NCBI GenBank assembly: GCA_045399315.1
Contig: DAYVGO010000012.1
Coordinates: forward strand, 88,860-152,859
Direction of reading: 5' to 3'
DNA length: 64,000 bases
Source of the DNA: Arsenophonus sp045399315
GTDB taxonomy: Bacteria; Pseudomonadota; Gammaproteobacteria; Enterobacterales; Enterobacteriaceae
The stretch's first letter is position 1, and each line of letters begins with the position of its first letter. The notes under the pieces were generated by a model, which made no database searches, was not told the DNA's origin, and saw nothing but the letters and a program-made list of their open reading frames with translations. This document shows positions 28,571 through 37,068 of this stretch, in pieces. The translations under genes were made by a program, and so were the position numbers.

Positions 28571-29118
28571 AAGTTTTGCCTGAATTAACTTTAAAAAGTG
28601 AATAACTTTAACTCAGCCATCGATTCCCTTGGTATTGGGAAGCTAAAATAGCCATAAATTTTTTGAATAGGCTGCTAGAAATGTGATCAATTTAACATTT
28701 TGTGCCCAAACGGTAAAGTACATTACACCTACATTAACTGTTTATTTTTCACAAATGCTTTCCTGTCTTTTATACAATATACAAAAAATCTTTTTCGTTT
28801 CTAACAATTTTTAATAATAATTCGTATAAAAAGAAATAATTAGTCAAATTTTCTTATGAAAGTTTTAATTATTTCTTATAGTTATTATCCAGGTAAGTAT
28901 AAAAAATTACTTAAAAATGTATTTATATGCTTTCATAAAATAATCAAAAATCATTTTTTCCATCCTTAAACTACTTTTTTGTCTACAAAGTGCGTGACAC
29001 GTTATCTATATCTATTAAGCTATCGGCTATAACTGGAAAAAAACTTACCAAAATGTTAAAACTAACTACCTTTCTTTATCATTCATTCATAATCTAACTA
29101 CCTAAGAAAAATAAGAAC
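28571..29118. other. cyaA-hemC divergent control region
   Basis: A 548-base gene-free interval holding promoters for cyaA (minus) and hemCDXY (plus). The one site I can name is the CRP operator at 28682-28697. The right half is AT-rich with several TATAAT-like sequences and no convincing pair. No ORF or hairpin terminator is seen. Confidence 0.7.
28682..28697 (-). promoter_or_regulatory. CRP-cAMP site controlling cyaA
   Basis: On the minus strand TGTTAAATTGATCACA fits TGTGA-N6-TCACA with one mismatch in the left half. It is nearly identical to the known E. coli cyaA site (TGTTAAATTGATCACG, from memory), through which CRP-cAMP represses cyaA. Position, 112 bases before the TTG start, also fits. 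crp itself is not in this window. Confidence 0.75.
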
Positions 29119-30087
29119 ATGTTAATACAAACACTGCGTATCGCAACAAGGAAAAGTCCATTAGCAATGTGGCAAGCGATTTTCATAAAAACACAACTAG
29201 AAAAATATCATCCAACATTAAAAATTGAACTTATTCCCATGGATACCCAAGGTGATATCCTACTTGATACTCCGCTAGCTAAAATTGGTGGCAAAGGACT
29301 TTTTGTCAAAGAATTAGAAAATGCATTAATAGAACAGCGGGCTGATATTGCGGTTCATTCCATGAAAGATATCCCCGTTACCTTTCCTAATAGCTTAGGA
29401 TTAATGACCATTTGCCAAAGAGAAGATCCCCGTGATGCCTTTGTCTCTAATCAATACAACTCGCTTGCTGAGCTACCAGCTGGAAGTATTATAGAGACAT
29501 CAAGTCTACGTCGACAATGTCAACTACGTCATATTTATCCCCATTTAATTATTCAAGATCTGCGGGGTAATGTTGGAACACGGCTGAACAAATTAGACAA
29601 TGGTGAATACGATGGTATTATTCTTGCTGTAGCTGGCCTAAAACGACTCGGTTTAGAAACGCGTATAAGTATGGCTCTGCCACCAGAGCATTTATTACCG
29701 GCAGTTGGGCAAGGCGCTATTGGTATCGAATGCCGTCTTGATGACCAGCATACACAATATTTTCTAGCGCCGTTACATCATCATGATACTGCTATCTGTA
29801 TTCAAGCAGAACGAACCGTTAATAATCTATTGGAAGGTGGCTGCCAAGTGCCGATCGGTAGCTATGCTATTTGGCAAAATAAACAAATTTGGCTTAGAGC
29901 GATGGTTGGAGCGCCCGACGGTAGTCAAATTATCCGTGGAGAAAGACGGTTTAAGCCTGAAGAAATACAACAAGCAAGTATTGAACTTACCGAAGAGTTG
30001 CTTAATAACGGCGCAAACAAATTCTTAACAACATTTCCCAAGGAGCAGTCTCGAGATGAGTATCCTGGTCACCAGACCAAACCCTAG
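29119..30087 (+). CDS. hemC: Porphobilinogen deaminase (hydroxymethylbilane synthase)
   Basis: Polymerises four porphobilinogens into hydroxymethylbilane for haem. The 322 residues (E. coli 313) contain the catalytic Asp in HSMKDIP (84), the dipyrromethane-cofactor Cys in LEGGCQVPIG, and VGQGAIGIE. The substrate-binding segment reads SIIETSSLRRQ, where E. coli has SIVGTSSLRRQ: a Glu at residue 126 replaces the usual Gly. The C-terminus is nine residues longer and overlaps hemD by 32 bases, implying coupled translation. It leads the hemCDXY operon. Confidence 0.96.
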   Translation: MLIQTLRIATRKSPLAMWQAIFIKTQLEKYHPTLKIELIPMDTQGDILLDTPLAKIGGKGLFVKELENALIEQRADIAVHSMKDIPVTFPNSLGLMTICQREDPRDAFVSNQYNSLAELPAGSIIETSSLRRQCQLRHIYPHLIIQDLRGNVGTRLNKLDNGEYDGIILAVAGLKRLGLETRISMALPPEHLLPAVGQGAIGIECRLDDQHTQYFLAPLHHHDTAICIQAERTVNNLLEGGCQVPIGSYAIWQNKQIWLRAMVGAPDGSQIIRGERRFKPEEIQQASIELTEELLNNGANKFLTTFPKEQSRDEYPGHQTKP

Positions 30088-30793
30088 CGGTGAAAAACTG
30101 GTGCAACGTATTAGGTCATTAGGAAAAATGGCCTTTCATGCCCCATTGATTGAAATCACACCAGGTAAGGAACTCGCACTTTTGCCGACTAAACTAGCTA
30201 AGCTAACTAAAGGTGATCTAGTTTTCTTCTCATCGCCAAACGCGGTACACCATGCTAATTCAGCACTTTATTTAATAGGACAAAAATGGCCTGATACGCT
30301 ATCCTATTATGGTATAGGACATTCAACAGCAGAGACTTTTCAGCAATTAACTAATTTACCTATTCAACTATCTCAAGAAGGTGAAACTAGTGAAACATTA
30401 CTTGAATTGTCTAGTTTACAATCACTAGCAGGGAAAAAATGTTTGTTATTGCGGGGTAACGGTGGGCGTGAATTACTTGCCAGAACATTAAAATCGCGAG
30501 GAAGTCATATTGATTATTGTGAATGTTATCGACGTCAGCCAATAAAATATGATCCAAACACTTTCCAAGTGCAATGGCAAGAAGCAAACATTACAACAAT
30601 TATTGTTACCAGTGGCGAAATATTGCATCTATTATTTAACTTAATTGCAGATGATTTTAAACCTTGGTTACTTTCTCGCCATCTAATTATTGTCAGTGAA
30701 CGTTTAGCCAATACAGCACGCCAATTAGGATGGCAATCAGTAAAAGCGGCCAAAAGTGCTAATAATGATGCTTTAATTCAGACATTAATGTAA
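30056..30793 (+). CDS. hemD: Uroporphyrinogen-III synthase
   Basis: Closes and inverts hydroxymethylbilane ring D to form uroporphyrinogen III. The 245 residues match E. coli (246). The fold is poorly conserved, but N-terminal ILVTRPNPSGEKLV, FFSSPNAVHHANSAL, LLLRGNGGRELLA, YCECYRR and VTSGE are in their usual places. AAGGAG lies ten bases before the ATG, inside hemC. It is followed 21 bases later by hemX. Identity rests on both motifs and operon position. Confidence 0.94.
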   Translation: MSILVTRPNPSGEKLVQRIRSLGKMAFHAPLIEITPGKELALLPTKLAKLTKGDLVFFSSPNAVHHANSALYLIGQKWPDTLSYYGIGHSTAETFQQLTNLPIQLSQEGETSETLLELSSLQSLAGKKCLLLRGNGGRELLARTLKSRGSHIDYCECYRRQPIKYDPNTFQVQWQEANITTIIVTSGEILHLLFNLIADDFKPWLLSRHLIIVSERLANTARQLGWQSVKAAKSANNDALIQTLM

Positions 30794-30814
30794 ACCGATA
30801 TTGAGATATTAATT

Positions 30815-32065
30815 ATGACGGAACAGCATAAATCTAATAAGACAAATAAAATTACCTCAAATGCCTCAAAAACAGTAACACAATCTACCACTGAAAATGG
30901 TAAATTCCAAAGGCAAAAGTGTTCTGGTCTGTTCGCTAGTATAATTATTCTCGTCATTATTATCATACTGGGTGGCGGGTTCTATTATTATCTTAATCTA
31001 AAGCATCAACAGATAGTCAATGAAAACAGCGAACTACAACAACAAATAAGTAAAATACTGCGTCAACAAGAAACTGAAAAACAGCAAATTAACCAAATAA
31101 TCGAATCCCAGCGTATTAGCCAACTTGATAACAAAGAATATGAGCAAAAAGTTGAGCAGCGTATTGAAGAATTACAAGCACAAATCACAACACTTTCCAG
31201 TACCGATGTAAAACTCTGGTTACTTGCTCAAGCTGACTTCCTGGCTAAAATGGCCGGCCGAAAACTCTGGAACGATTACGATCCCGTTACTGCAATTGCC
31301 TTATTAAAAAGTGCTGATTCGAGCCTAGCAGAAATGAATGCTCCTCATTTAATTGAGATCCGAAAAGCGATTAATTATGACATCAGTGTGCTATCAGCCA
31401 TTAACCAAATTGACTATGACGGAATTATTTTAAAACTTAATCAACTTAGTAGTGATATCGATAACTTACACATCAATAATAATGCCCCTGACGGTAAGCC
31501 AATGGATGAAGATAGCACCGAACTTTCCAATAATATTGCCGATTGGAAACAAAATCTTAGTCAAAGCTGGAAGAAATTTAGTAAAAATTTTATTACTATT
31601 CGCCGTAGAGATTCTCATGAAACCCCTTTACTGGCACCTAATCAAGATATTTACTTACGCGCCAACATTCGCGGGCAACTACTTATTGCCACACAAGCCG
31701 TACCTCGTTATCAAGAGCAAATTTATAAACAATCTTTAGAACAAGTTTCAACCTGGATCAGGATCTATTTCAATACCAATGACGCAGCAACAAAAGCTTT
31801 CCTTAGTGAACTCGATACGCTAATTGAACAACCTATTACGATGGACATACCCAGTGAATTAAAAAGTTTATTATTGCTCGAGAAAGCATTACAAAAGTGT
31901 ATCCAAGGACAAATTACTACCCCAGCAACACCGGTAGCGCCAAAAACTCAACCAACCAACAAAAAAAATCAACTGATGACATATGATATAAAAATCGTGC
32001 CCCCTGCGCCCACAGAAGAGGCGGTAAAACCGAGCAAGAGAGCTGGCCAGGAGAAAGCCACATGA
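30815..32065 (+). CDS. hemX: HemX membrane protein
   Basis: Inner-membrane protein of uncertain role in the hem operon; the older label as uroporphyrinogen methyltransferase is not supported by motifs here. A cytoplasmic N-terminal tail of about 45 residues leads to one transmembrane helix (about 46-66, FASIIILVIIIILGGGFYYY), then a coiled coil (Gln/Glu-rich, about 70-130) and a periplasmic domain containing DVKLWLLAQADFLAKMA. The 416 residues end with a Pro/Lys tail. The stop overlaps hemY as ATGA. Confidence 0.92.
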   Translation: MTEQHKSNKTNKITSNASKTVTQSTTENGKFQRQKCSGLFASIIILVIIIILGGGFYYYLNLKHQQIVNENSELQQQISKILRQQETEKQQINQIIESQRISQLDNKEYEQKVEQRIEELQAQITTLSSTDVKLWLLAQADFLAKMAGRKLWNDYDPVTAIALLKSADSSLAEMNAPHLIEIRKAINYDISVLSAINQIDYDGIILKLNQLSSDIDNLHINNNAPDGKPMDEDSTELSNNIADWKQNLSQSWKKFSKNFITIRRRDSHETPLLAPNQDIYLRANIRGQLLIATQAVPRYQEQIYKQSLEQVSTWIRIYFNTNDAATKAFLSELDTLIEQPITMDIPSELKSLLLLEKALQKCIQGQITTPATPVAPKTQPTNKKNQLMTYDIKIVPPAPTEEAVKPSKRAGQEKAT

Positions 32066-33255
32066 TAAAAGTACTGATACTTTTTATTGTACTGATTTCT
32101 GGGATCATTATTGGTCCAATTGTCGCAAGACACCAAGGTTATGTCCTTATCCAAACCAATAACTACGACATTGAAACCAGTGTAACCGGTTTAGTTATCT
32201 GTTTTATTATTTTACAATTTATTTTCTGTTTTCTTGGCTGGTGCTATCGTCGCATTCGTGGCATAACATCGTTCACCCATAATTGGCTAAAAGGTCGTAA
32301 ATATCATAAAGCGCATAATCAAACGCAAAAGGCATTACTAAAATTAGCAGAAGGTGATTTTTCACAAGTCGAAAAACTGCTGACACGTTATGCTGACTAT
32401 GCAGAACAACCAGTTGTTAACTATCTACTTGCAGCAGAGGCCGCGCAACAACGTGGTGATAAATATCATACTAATCAATATCTTGAACAGGCAGCAGAAG
32501 TCGCGGGTAACCATCAACTTCCTGTTGATATTACCCGTGTTCGCATACAACTTGCTGAAGGTAAAGTTCATGCAGCACGTTATGGAGTCGATAAATTACT
32601 GGATCAGGCACCGCGCCATCCTGAAGTATTAAGAATGGCAAAGGAGGCCTATCAACGTTCAGGCGCTTATCAAGCCCTTATCGAACTTTTGCCCATTATG
32701 GGAAAAGAGAAATTATATAGCGCAGAAGAGATCAATAAACTACGCCAAGAAGCCTATAAGGGCTGGATTAATCAATATATAGCTGAAAGTGGGAGTGAAA
32801 ATCTAAAAGATTGGTGGCAATCTCAAGGACGTAAAATACGTCATGATTCAGCATTACAATCGATCGTTGCTGCGCGTCTTATTGAATGTGACGATAGTGA
32901 AGCGGCAGAGAAAATTATTATTTATGGATTAAAACATCAATATAATGAAAATCTTTTATTGCTGGTTCCTCGTTTACACATCAGCGATAGCAAAGCAATA
33001 AATAAAACTCTTAACAATCTAATAAAGCAGTCAGGTAGTGCCACTCCTTTATTAAATAGTACCTTAGGTCAACTAGCCTTACATCATGCTGATTGGCAAG
33101 AAGCTGAAAAATATTTTAAGTCTGCTTTAGCGCAACGTCCTGATGCTCACGATTTTGCCTGGCTTGCTGATGCATTAGATAAACAATATAAAGCTGAAGA
33201 AGCGGCACAAATTCGCCAACGTGGCTTACTCTTTTCACTAAAGCATGAAAATTGA
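32062..33255 (+). CDS. hemY: HemY, TPR-containing membrane protein
   Basis: Enterobacterial HemY, not the Bacillus oxidase of the same name. The 397 residues start with two membrane helices (about 3-22 and 42-61), followed by cytosolic or periplasmic tetratricopeptide repeats; LLAAEAAQQRGD and LGQLALHHADWQEAEKYFKSAL are clear TPR-like units. It is the last gene of hemCDXY. Function is unclear; a scaffold role near haem enzymes is often assumed. No terminator hairpin is evident right after the stop at 33255. Confidence 0.93.
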   Translation: MIKVLILFIVLISGIIIGPIVARHQGYVLIQTNNYDIETSVTGLVICFIILQFIFCFLGWCYRRIRGITSFTHNWLKGRKYHKAHNQTQKALLKLAEGDFSQVEKLLTRYADYAEQPVVNYLLAAEAAQQRGDKYHTNQYLEQAAEVAGNHQLPVDITRVRIQLAEGKVHAARYGVDKLLDQAPRHPEVLRMAKEAYQRSGAYQALIELLPIMGKEKLYSAEEINKLRQEAYKGWINQYIAESGSENLKDWWQSQGRKIRHDSALQSIVAARLIECDDSEAAEKIIIYGLKHQYNENLLLLVPRLHISDSKAINKTLNNLIKQSGSATPLLNSTLGQLALHHADWQEAEKYFKSALAQRPDAHDFAWLADALDKQYKAEEAAQIRQRGLLFSLKHEN

Positions 33256-33454
33256 TTACTACCTTTTTTGCGATTTTACTAATTTTTTACATTGCCTCTA
33301 ACTTTCTGAAGCCTTTACTTTTATCTATTAATTTTACATTTTTTTCTCAGGATGATACAAAATTGAATAGCCTTAATAATGGTTATCTAATCATTTCGCT
33401 GGCTTAAAAATCTCATTAGATAAAGTTCTTAACTTTGTTAAATAATCAGCAAAA
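33256..33454. other. Interval where aslA/aslB would lie
   Basis: About 200 bases downstream of hemY with no ORF. In E. coli the aslA and aslB sulfatase-related genes are near glmZ and the tRNA cluster; neither is present here or between glmZ and the tRNAs. Confidence 0.5.
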
Positions 33455-33655
33455 TAAAAAAACACCTATCAAAAAGATAAGTGTCAAAATACAATTAGGT
33501 CTACAGACGGGTAGTCCCTCACTCAACGTTGCGTCCGGTTGGTGATGTATAGTATTGCACCAATAATGTGGACAATAGACACATTCAATTGTGCTCTGCA
33601 TCATCTTATAGTTTATGATGCTGAAAGCTATTATAAGAAGCCGGATGAGCATCTA
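33455..33655 (-). ncRNA. glmZ: Small RNA GlmZ
   Basis: A 201-base RNA gene (E. coli about 207). The minus strand begins GTAGATGCTCAT, identical to the E. coli GlmZ 5' end as I recall it, and keeps CATAAACT, GCAGAGC, TTGTCCAC, the glmS-pairing block GCAACGTTGAGTGA, and TAGACCT before a terminator. It lies between hemY and the argX-type tRNA operon, as in E. coli. GlmZ activates glmS mRNA, for amino-sugar synthesis, and is destroyed by RapZ-RNase E; the amino sugars feed peptidoglycan and the ECA cluster in this window. An open frame overlapping it at 33446-33652 is spurious. Confidence 0.88.
33456..33484 (-). terminator. GlmZ intrinsic terminator
   Basis: Minus-strand ACACTTATC, a TTTTT loop and GATAGGTGT form a nine-position stem with one G.U, followed by six T. 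This is the 3' end of GlmZ, where the poly-U tail would also serve Hfq binding. Confidence 0.88.
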
Positions 33656-33997
33656 CTCTCTATCTAATGTATAACTCATGCCAATACTATTTTTTTACTC
33701 AAAGACAATCTGTTTATTACTGACATGGCAGAATATTAACCACTGTTTAGAGACGTTATAGCAATATTTATATTTTTTCTTTATTTTTCATAAAATAAAA
33801 TACCTCTATAATTGCGACAACAATTATTAGCTTCGTTGTCAAAACACGGCAAAATCTTATAAAGATATAAAAAAACAACATATTAAATACAATTATGCTA
33901 TTTTCCCTATAACAATAAAACTTGGCTATCGGGTAATAGTATAAACTGATTTAATCACCAGCATTTGATTAGCAGAATATAATAATATGCAAACAAA
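33656..33997. other. Upstream region of glmZ
   Basis: About 340 bases without a gene. Directly before the GlmZ start is minus-strand TTGGCATGAGTTATACAT. TTGGCA could act as a sigma-54 -24 element, but the matching -12 has AC where GC is expected, so a sigma-70 promoter using TATACAT or TAGATA is as likely. The rest is AT-rich and featureless to me. Confidence 0.4.
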
Positions 33998-34023
33998 AAA
34001 CCCTGCAATAAGTTGCAGGGTTT
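33998..34023 (-). terminator. Terminator of the tRNA operon
   Basis: CCCTGCAA, a four-base loop and TTGCAGGG with AAA/TTT extension form a GC-rich hairpin 11 bases past the tRNA-Pro 3' end. Minus-strand T6 follows. It also has T residues on the plus strand and could act both ways. Confidence 0.9.
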
Positions 34024-34033
34024 CTTTAAAATT

Positions 34034-34110
34034 TGGTCGGCGAGAGAGGATTCGAACCTCCGACCCACTGGTCCCAAACCAGTTGCGCTACCAGGCTGCG
34101 CTACTCGCCG
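34034..34110 (-). tRNA. proM: tRNA-Pro (anticodon TGG)
   Basis: A 77-base gene with encoded CCA. Acceptor CGGCGAG pairs with CTCGCCG, the anticodon loop is TTTGGGA and the T-arm is GGAGGTTCGAATCCTC. It is nearly identical to E. coli proM and last in the argX-hisR-leuT-proM order. All stems are intact. Confidence 0.97.
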
Positions 34111-34177
34111 AAAATAAAATAATCTTTCAATTTTAATGATGTTGGTTTATGTAATTTTTAACACTTATTTATATTTA

Positions 34178-34258
34178 TGGTGGGGGGACTTGAACCCCCA
34201 CATCCGTAAGGATAATAACACCTGAAGCTAGCGCGTCTACCAATTCCGCCACCCTCGC
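34178..34258 (-). tRNA. leuT: tRNA-Leu (CAG), defective: 3' acceptor strand deleted
   Basis: Position, length and sequence identify E. coli-type leuT (anticodon loop TTCAGGT). The 5' strand is GCGAGGG and the D-arm GGCGGAATTGGTAGACGC is normal. After the T-arm the gene reads CCCCCC then ACCA directly. The six bases CCTCGC that should pair with GCGAGGG are absent, so the length is 81 rather than 87. No acceptor stem can form, so RNase P processing and aminoacylation should fail. A C.U mismatch at 27-43 in the anticodon stem points the same way. Either it is a dead tRNA gene or the assembly has lost six bases. Flanking tRNAs are normal. Confidence 0.85.
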
Positions 34259-34277
34259 AAACTACATAAAGCAAATA

Positions 34278-34354
34278 TGGGGTGACTAATGGGATTCGAA
34301 CCCACGATCACCGGAATCACAATCCGGGGCTCTAACCGCTGAGCTATAGTCACC
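34278..34354 (-). tRNA. hisR: tRNA-His (anticodon GTG)
   Basis: A 77-base gene with the extra 5' G typical of tRNA-His and encoded CCA. Acceptor GTGACTA pairs with TAGTCAC, the anticodon loop is TTGTGAT and the T-arm CGTGGGTTCGAATCCCA is standard. Second in the tRNA operon. Confidence 0.97.
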
Positions 34355-34426
34355 ATAAAAATCTTTAAAATTCAGTTTATTATATACTACATCAACCTAC
34401 TACACCGTAGCAGAGCACGCAATAAA

Positions 34427-34503
<77 letters not shown>

Positions 34504-34524
34504 TTAACGCCTTTGTGGGTGAGG

Positions 34525-34553
34525 ATAGTACGGATTTAATAATATGCTGTCCA
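34525..34553 (-). promoter_or_regulatory. Promoter of the argX-hisR-leuT-proM operon
   Basis: On the minus strand TGGACA (-35) and TACTAT (-10) are 17 bases apart, 22 bases before the tRNA-Arg. The bases after the -10, CCTCACCC, form a GC-rich discriminator typical of stringently controlled stable-RNA promoters. The spacing and position make this one of the better promoters in the window. Confidence 0.75.
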
Positions 34554-34655
34554 GTGATTTTTTAAATATAAAGGTTATTTGCTTATGCTTTATCCACTCT
34601 TATCACAAAAACAACCGTATCATCATTTTTTAGCCGGTTAAACACACTATTTTAA

Positions 34656-36038
34656 TCACTTTGCCAACGATTTCGATTTATGCCGGAAAATATGGTTTAA
34701 AAAATAGATCACAGAAACTATCAATAAAAACACGCCACCAACAATTAATGATAAACGGGTATCTGGATTAATTGCCATGCCAATAAGAACACACCCCAAA
34801 AAAAGTAACGTCAAATAATTCACATAAGGAAACAATATTGACTTGAAAGTATGCTGTGCTAATTGCTGTTGATGTACTTGCCGAAAACGTAATTGACTCA
34901 ATAAAATAACAAACCAGGGCACCATTCCAGGCAATAAACTGGCACTATAAACATAAACAAAGACTGCTTGTGGATCAGGGATAATATAGTTAAGGCCTGA
35001 GCCAACAACAAGACACAAAATTGTTAGCATAATGCATCTTGCCGGCACACCATTTACGGTTACCTTCAATAAAGATTTTGGCAATTGACCATTTTGCGCT
35101 AAAGCATAAATCATACGCCCGCCACTATACATGCCGCTATTACAGCCTGATAATGCCGCTGTAAGTACGACAAAATTAATCACAGCTGCTGCCGATACAA
35201 TCCCTACCTTGGCAAACATTAGCACAAACGGACTTCCATTTTGGCCAATCTCAGTCCAAGGAAATAAAGTCACAACAATAAAAATAGCACCGATATAAAA
35301 AATTAAAATTCTCCATAAAATATTGTTAATTGCTTTTTTTAACGTAAATTTAGGATTTTTTGCTTCCCCAGCGGTTATGCCAACTAATTCAACACCTTGA
35401 TAAGATGCCACAACAATACAAAGAGCAAATAAAAACCCTTGCCAACCGCCAGCAAAAAATCCGCCATGATTAGTCAAGTTGGTTAAACCAATCGGTACAA
35501 AATTATTTCCAATACCAACAAAAATCAGACCTAATCCAATCAAGATCATGACAACAATTGTGGTAACCTTGATCATAGCAAACCAGAATTCCAATTCACC
35601 ATACAAACGCACTGCTGTCAAATTAGCTAATGCAACTAATACAACGGTAATAAATGCAAAAACCCACTGTGGAACCTGAGGAAACCAGAATTCAGCATAG
35701 ACACCAATCGCTGTGATCTCGGATATACCAACCGCAACCCACATGAACCAATAGCCCCAAGCAGTTAAATATCCCCAATAAGGGCTTAAATATTTATAAC
35801 CAAAAGAAGCAAATGCGCCAGTAACAGGTTCAAGAAACAACATCTCGCCCATTGAGCGCATAATAAAAAAAACAAATAATCCAACAACAATATAAGCCAA
35901 TAATACAGAAGGTCCGGCCCATTTTAAGGTGCTGGCTGAACCCATAAACAAACCAACACCAATTGTTCCACCTAATGCAATAAGTTCAATATGCCTCGCT
36001 TCAAGGCCACGACTGAGACCTTGTTCCGGTTTTCCCAT
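34656..36038 (-). CDS. yifK: Amino acid permease YifK (ThrP)
   Basis: APC-superfamily amino acid/proton symporter; E. coli YifK/ThrP takes up threonine and serine. The ATG at 36038 has AGGA nine bases upstream and gives 460 residues (E. coli 461), better than a TTG at 36059. The N-terminal RGLEARHIELIALGGTIGVG is the AAT-family signature, and about twelve membrane segments follow. Position between wecG and argX is as in E. coli. Import by such permeases could offset the lost branched-chain and other pathways, but its substrate here is inferred only from the family. Confidence 0.92.
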   Translation of the reverse strand: MGKPEQGLSRGLEARHIELIALGGTIGVGLFMGSASTLKWAGPSVLLAYIVVGLFVFFIMRSMGEMLFLEPVTGAFASFGYKYLSPYWGYLTAWGYWFMWVAVGISEITAIGVYAEFWFPQVPQWVFAFITVVLVALANLTAVRLYGELEFWFAMIKVTTIVVMILIGLGLIFVGIGNNFVPIGLTNLTNHGGFFAGGWQGFLFALCIVVASYQGVELVGITAGEAKNPKFTLKKAINNILWRILIFYIGAIFIVVTLFPWTEIGQNGSPFVLMFAKVGIVSAAAVINFVVLTAALSGCNSGMYSGGRMIYALAQNGQLPKSLLKVTVNGVPARCIMLTILCLVVGSGLNYIIPDPQAVFVYVYSASLLPGMVPWFVILLSQLRFRQVHQQQLAQHTFKSILFPYVNYLTLLFLGCVLIGMAINPDTRLSLIVGGVFLLIVSVIYFLNHIFRHKSKSLAK

Positions 36039-36311
36039 AGCAATTTCCTGCCCTTTCAATAATCACTTAATACCATATGACCTTCATGGCCAAAATGACA
36101 GATAATAATGCTAGTAATGAAAACATGTTTTTAATAATAACGAAATAAAAATTTACCAATGCAATGAAAATAGCGCTAATAGCTCAACAATGAAAAAACA
36201 CTTGTAAACTAATAAACTCTATTTTAAATAAGATCTAGCAGATAAAATTGACAGTTTATTACCAGGTTAACCCTGTTCGAGCATAGTGATAGAAAAAACT
36301 TTAAACCAAGA
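36039..36311. other. wecG-yifK intergenic
   Basis: About 270 bases with no ORF or clear hairpin. It follows the ECA cluster and precedes yifK on the minus strand, so it should contain the yifK promoter. I cannot assign one with confidence. Confidence 0.45.
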
Positions 36312-37049
36312 CTAAAGTTTGCCACCATAATAATAACCGAGAAAGCGTAATAACTTTATCTGTCGTTTGATGCGGCTTGGCTGAGTAAGCAATCGATATA
36401 ACCACTCCAATCCCAATTGTTGCCACAATTTAGGGGCGCGATTTATACGGCCGGTAAAAACATCATAAGTACCACCTATTCCCATATAAAGTGCTTCTGG
36501 ATAAATTTGTCGACAATCACGGATAAAAATTTCTTGCTTTGGTGACCCCATGGCTACTGTGACAATTTGCGCCCCACTAGCTTTGATACGTTCAAATAAT
36601 TTTTCACTCTGTTCAGGCTTAAAGTAACCATTCTGACTACCAACAATATTCACCTGCCATTGAGTACGCAGTTTATTTTCTGTTTGCTTAAGAATTTCCG
36701 CTTTTCCACCAACCAGAAATACAGGCACAGCCTTCTGACCTGTAATTTCCATTAAGGCTTCCCACAAATCAGCACCAGCAATACGAGAAACTTTTGCTGA
36801 CGAATATTTATGTCGAATCGCTCTGACAATACTAATGCCGTCTGCATAAAGATATTCCGCATCAGCTAACAGTGTATTTAAGTCAGGATCTTGCTCTGCA
36901 GTTAGAATTTTTTCCGCATTGATAGCCACTAATGTTCCATGTTTAATCTGTTGATCCGCAAACAGATAATTGATGAAATGGGTCATATCACGGAAACCCC
37001 AAATAAGATGACCTCGAATATCATATTTCGGGATCACTTGCTGCTTCAT
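36312..37049 (-). CDS. wecG: UDP-N-acetyl-D-mannosaminuronic acid transferase WecG
   Basis: Adds ManNAcA to GlcNAc-PP-undecaprenol to make lipid II of enterobacterial common antigen. The 245 residues (E. coli 246) belong to the WecG/TagA/CpsF family: INAEKIL, YADGISIVRA, RIAGADLWE, LVGGKAEIL, GYFKPEQ, VAMGSPKQEIF and GVGGTYDVFTG-type blocks are present, with the basic C-terminal RIKRQIKLLRFL. It is the last gene of the ECA cluster, 19 bases after wzyE. Confidence 0.96.
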   Translation of the reverse strand: MKQQVIPKYDIRGHLIWGFRDMTHFINYLFADQQIKHGTLVAINAEKILTAEQDPDLNTLLADAEYLYADGISIVRAIRHKYSSAKVSRIAGADLWEALMEITGQKAVPVFLVGGKAEILKQTENKLRTQWQVNIVGSQNGYFKPEQSEKLFERIKASGAQIVTVAMGSPKQEIFIRDCRQIYPEALYMGIGGTYDVFTGRINRAPKLWQQLGLEWLYRLLTQPSRIKRQIKLLRFLGYYYGGKL

Positions 37050-37068
37050 ACATTACTCCAGTAAGCTA

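Noticed and set aside
33446..33652. 68-residue minus-strand frame
   Set aside because: It coincides with the GlmZ RNA and its terminator; the composition is not protein-like.
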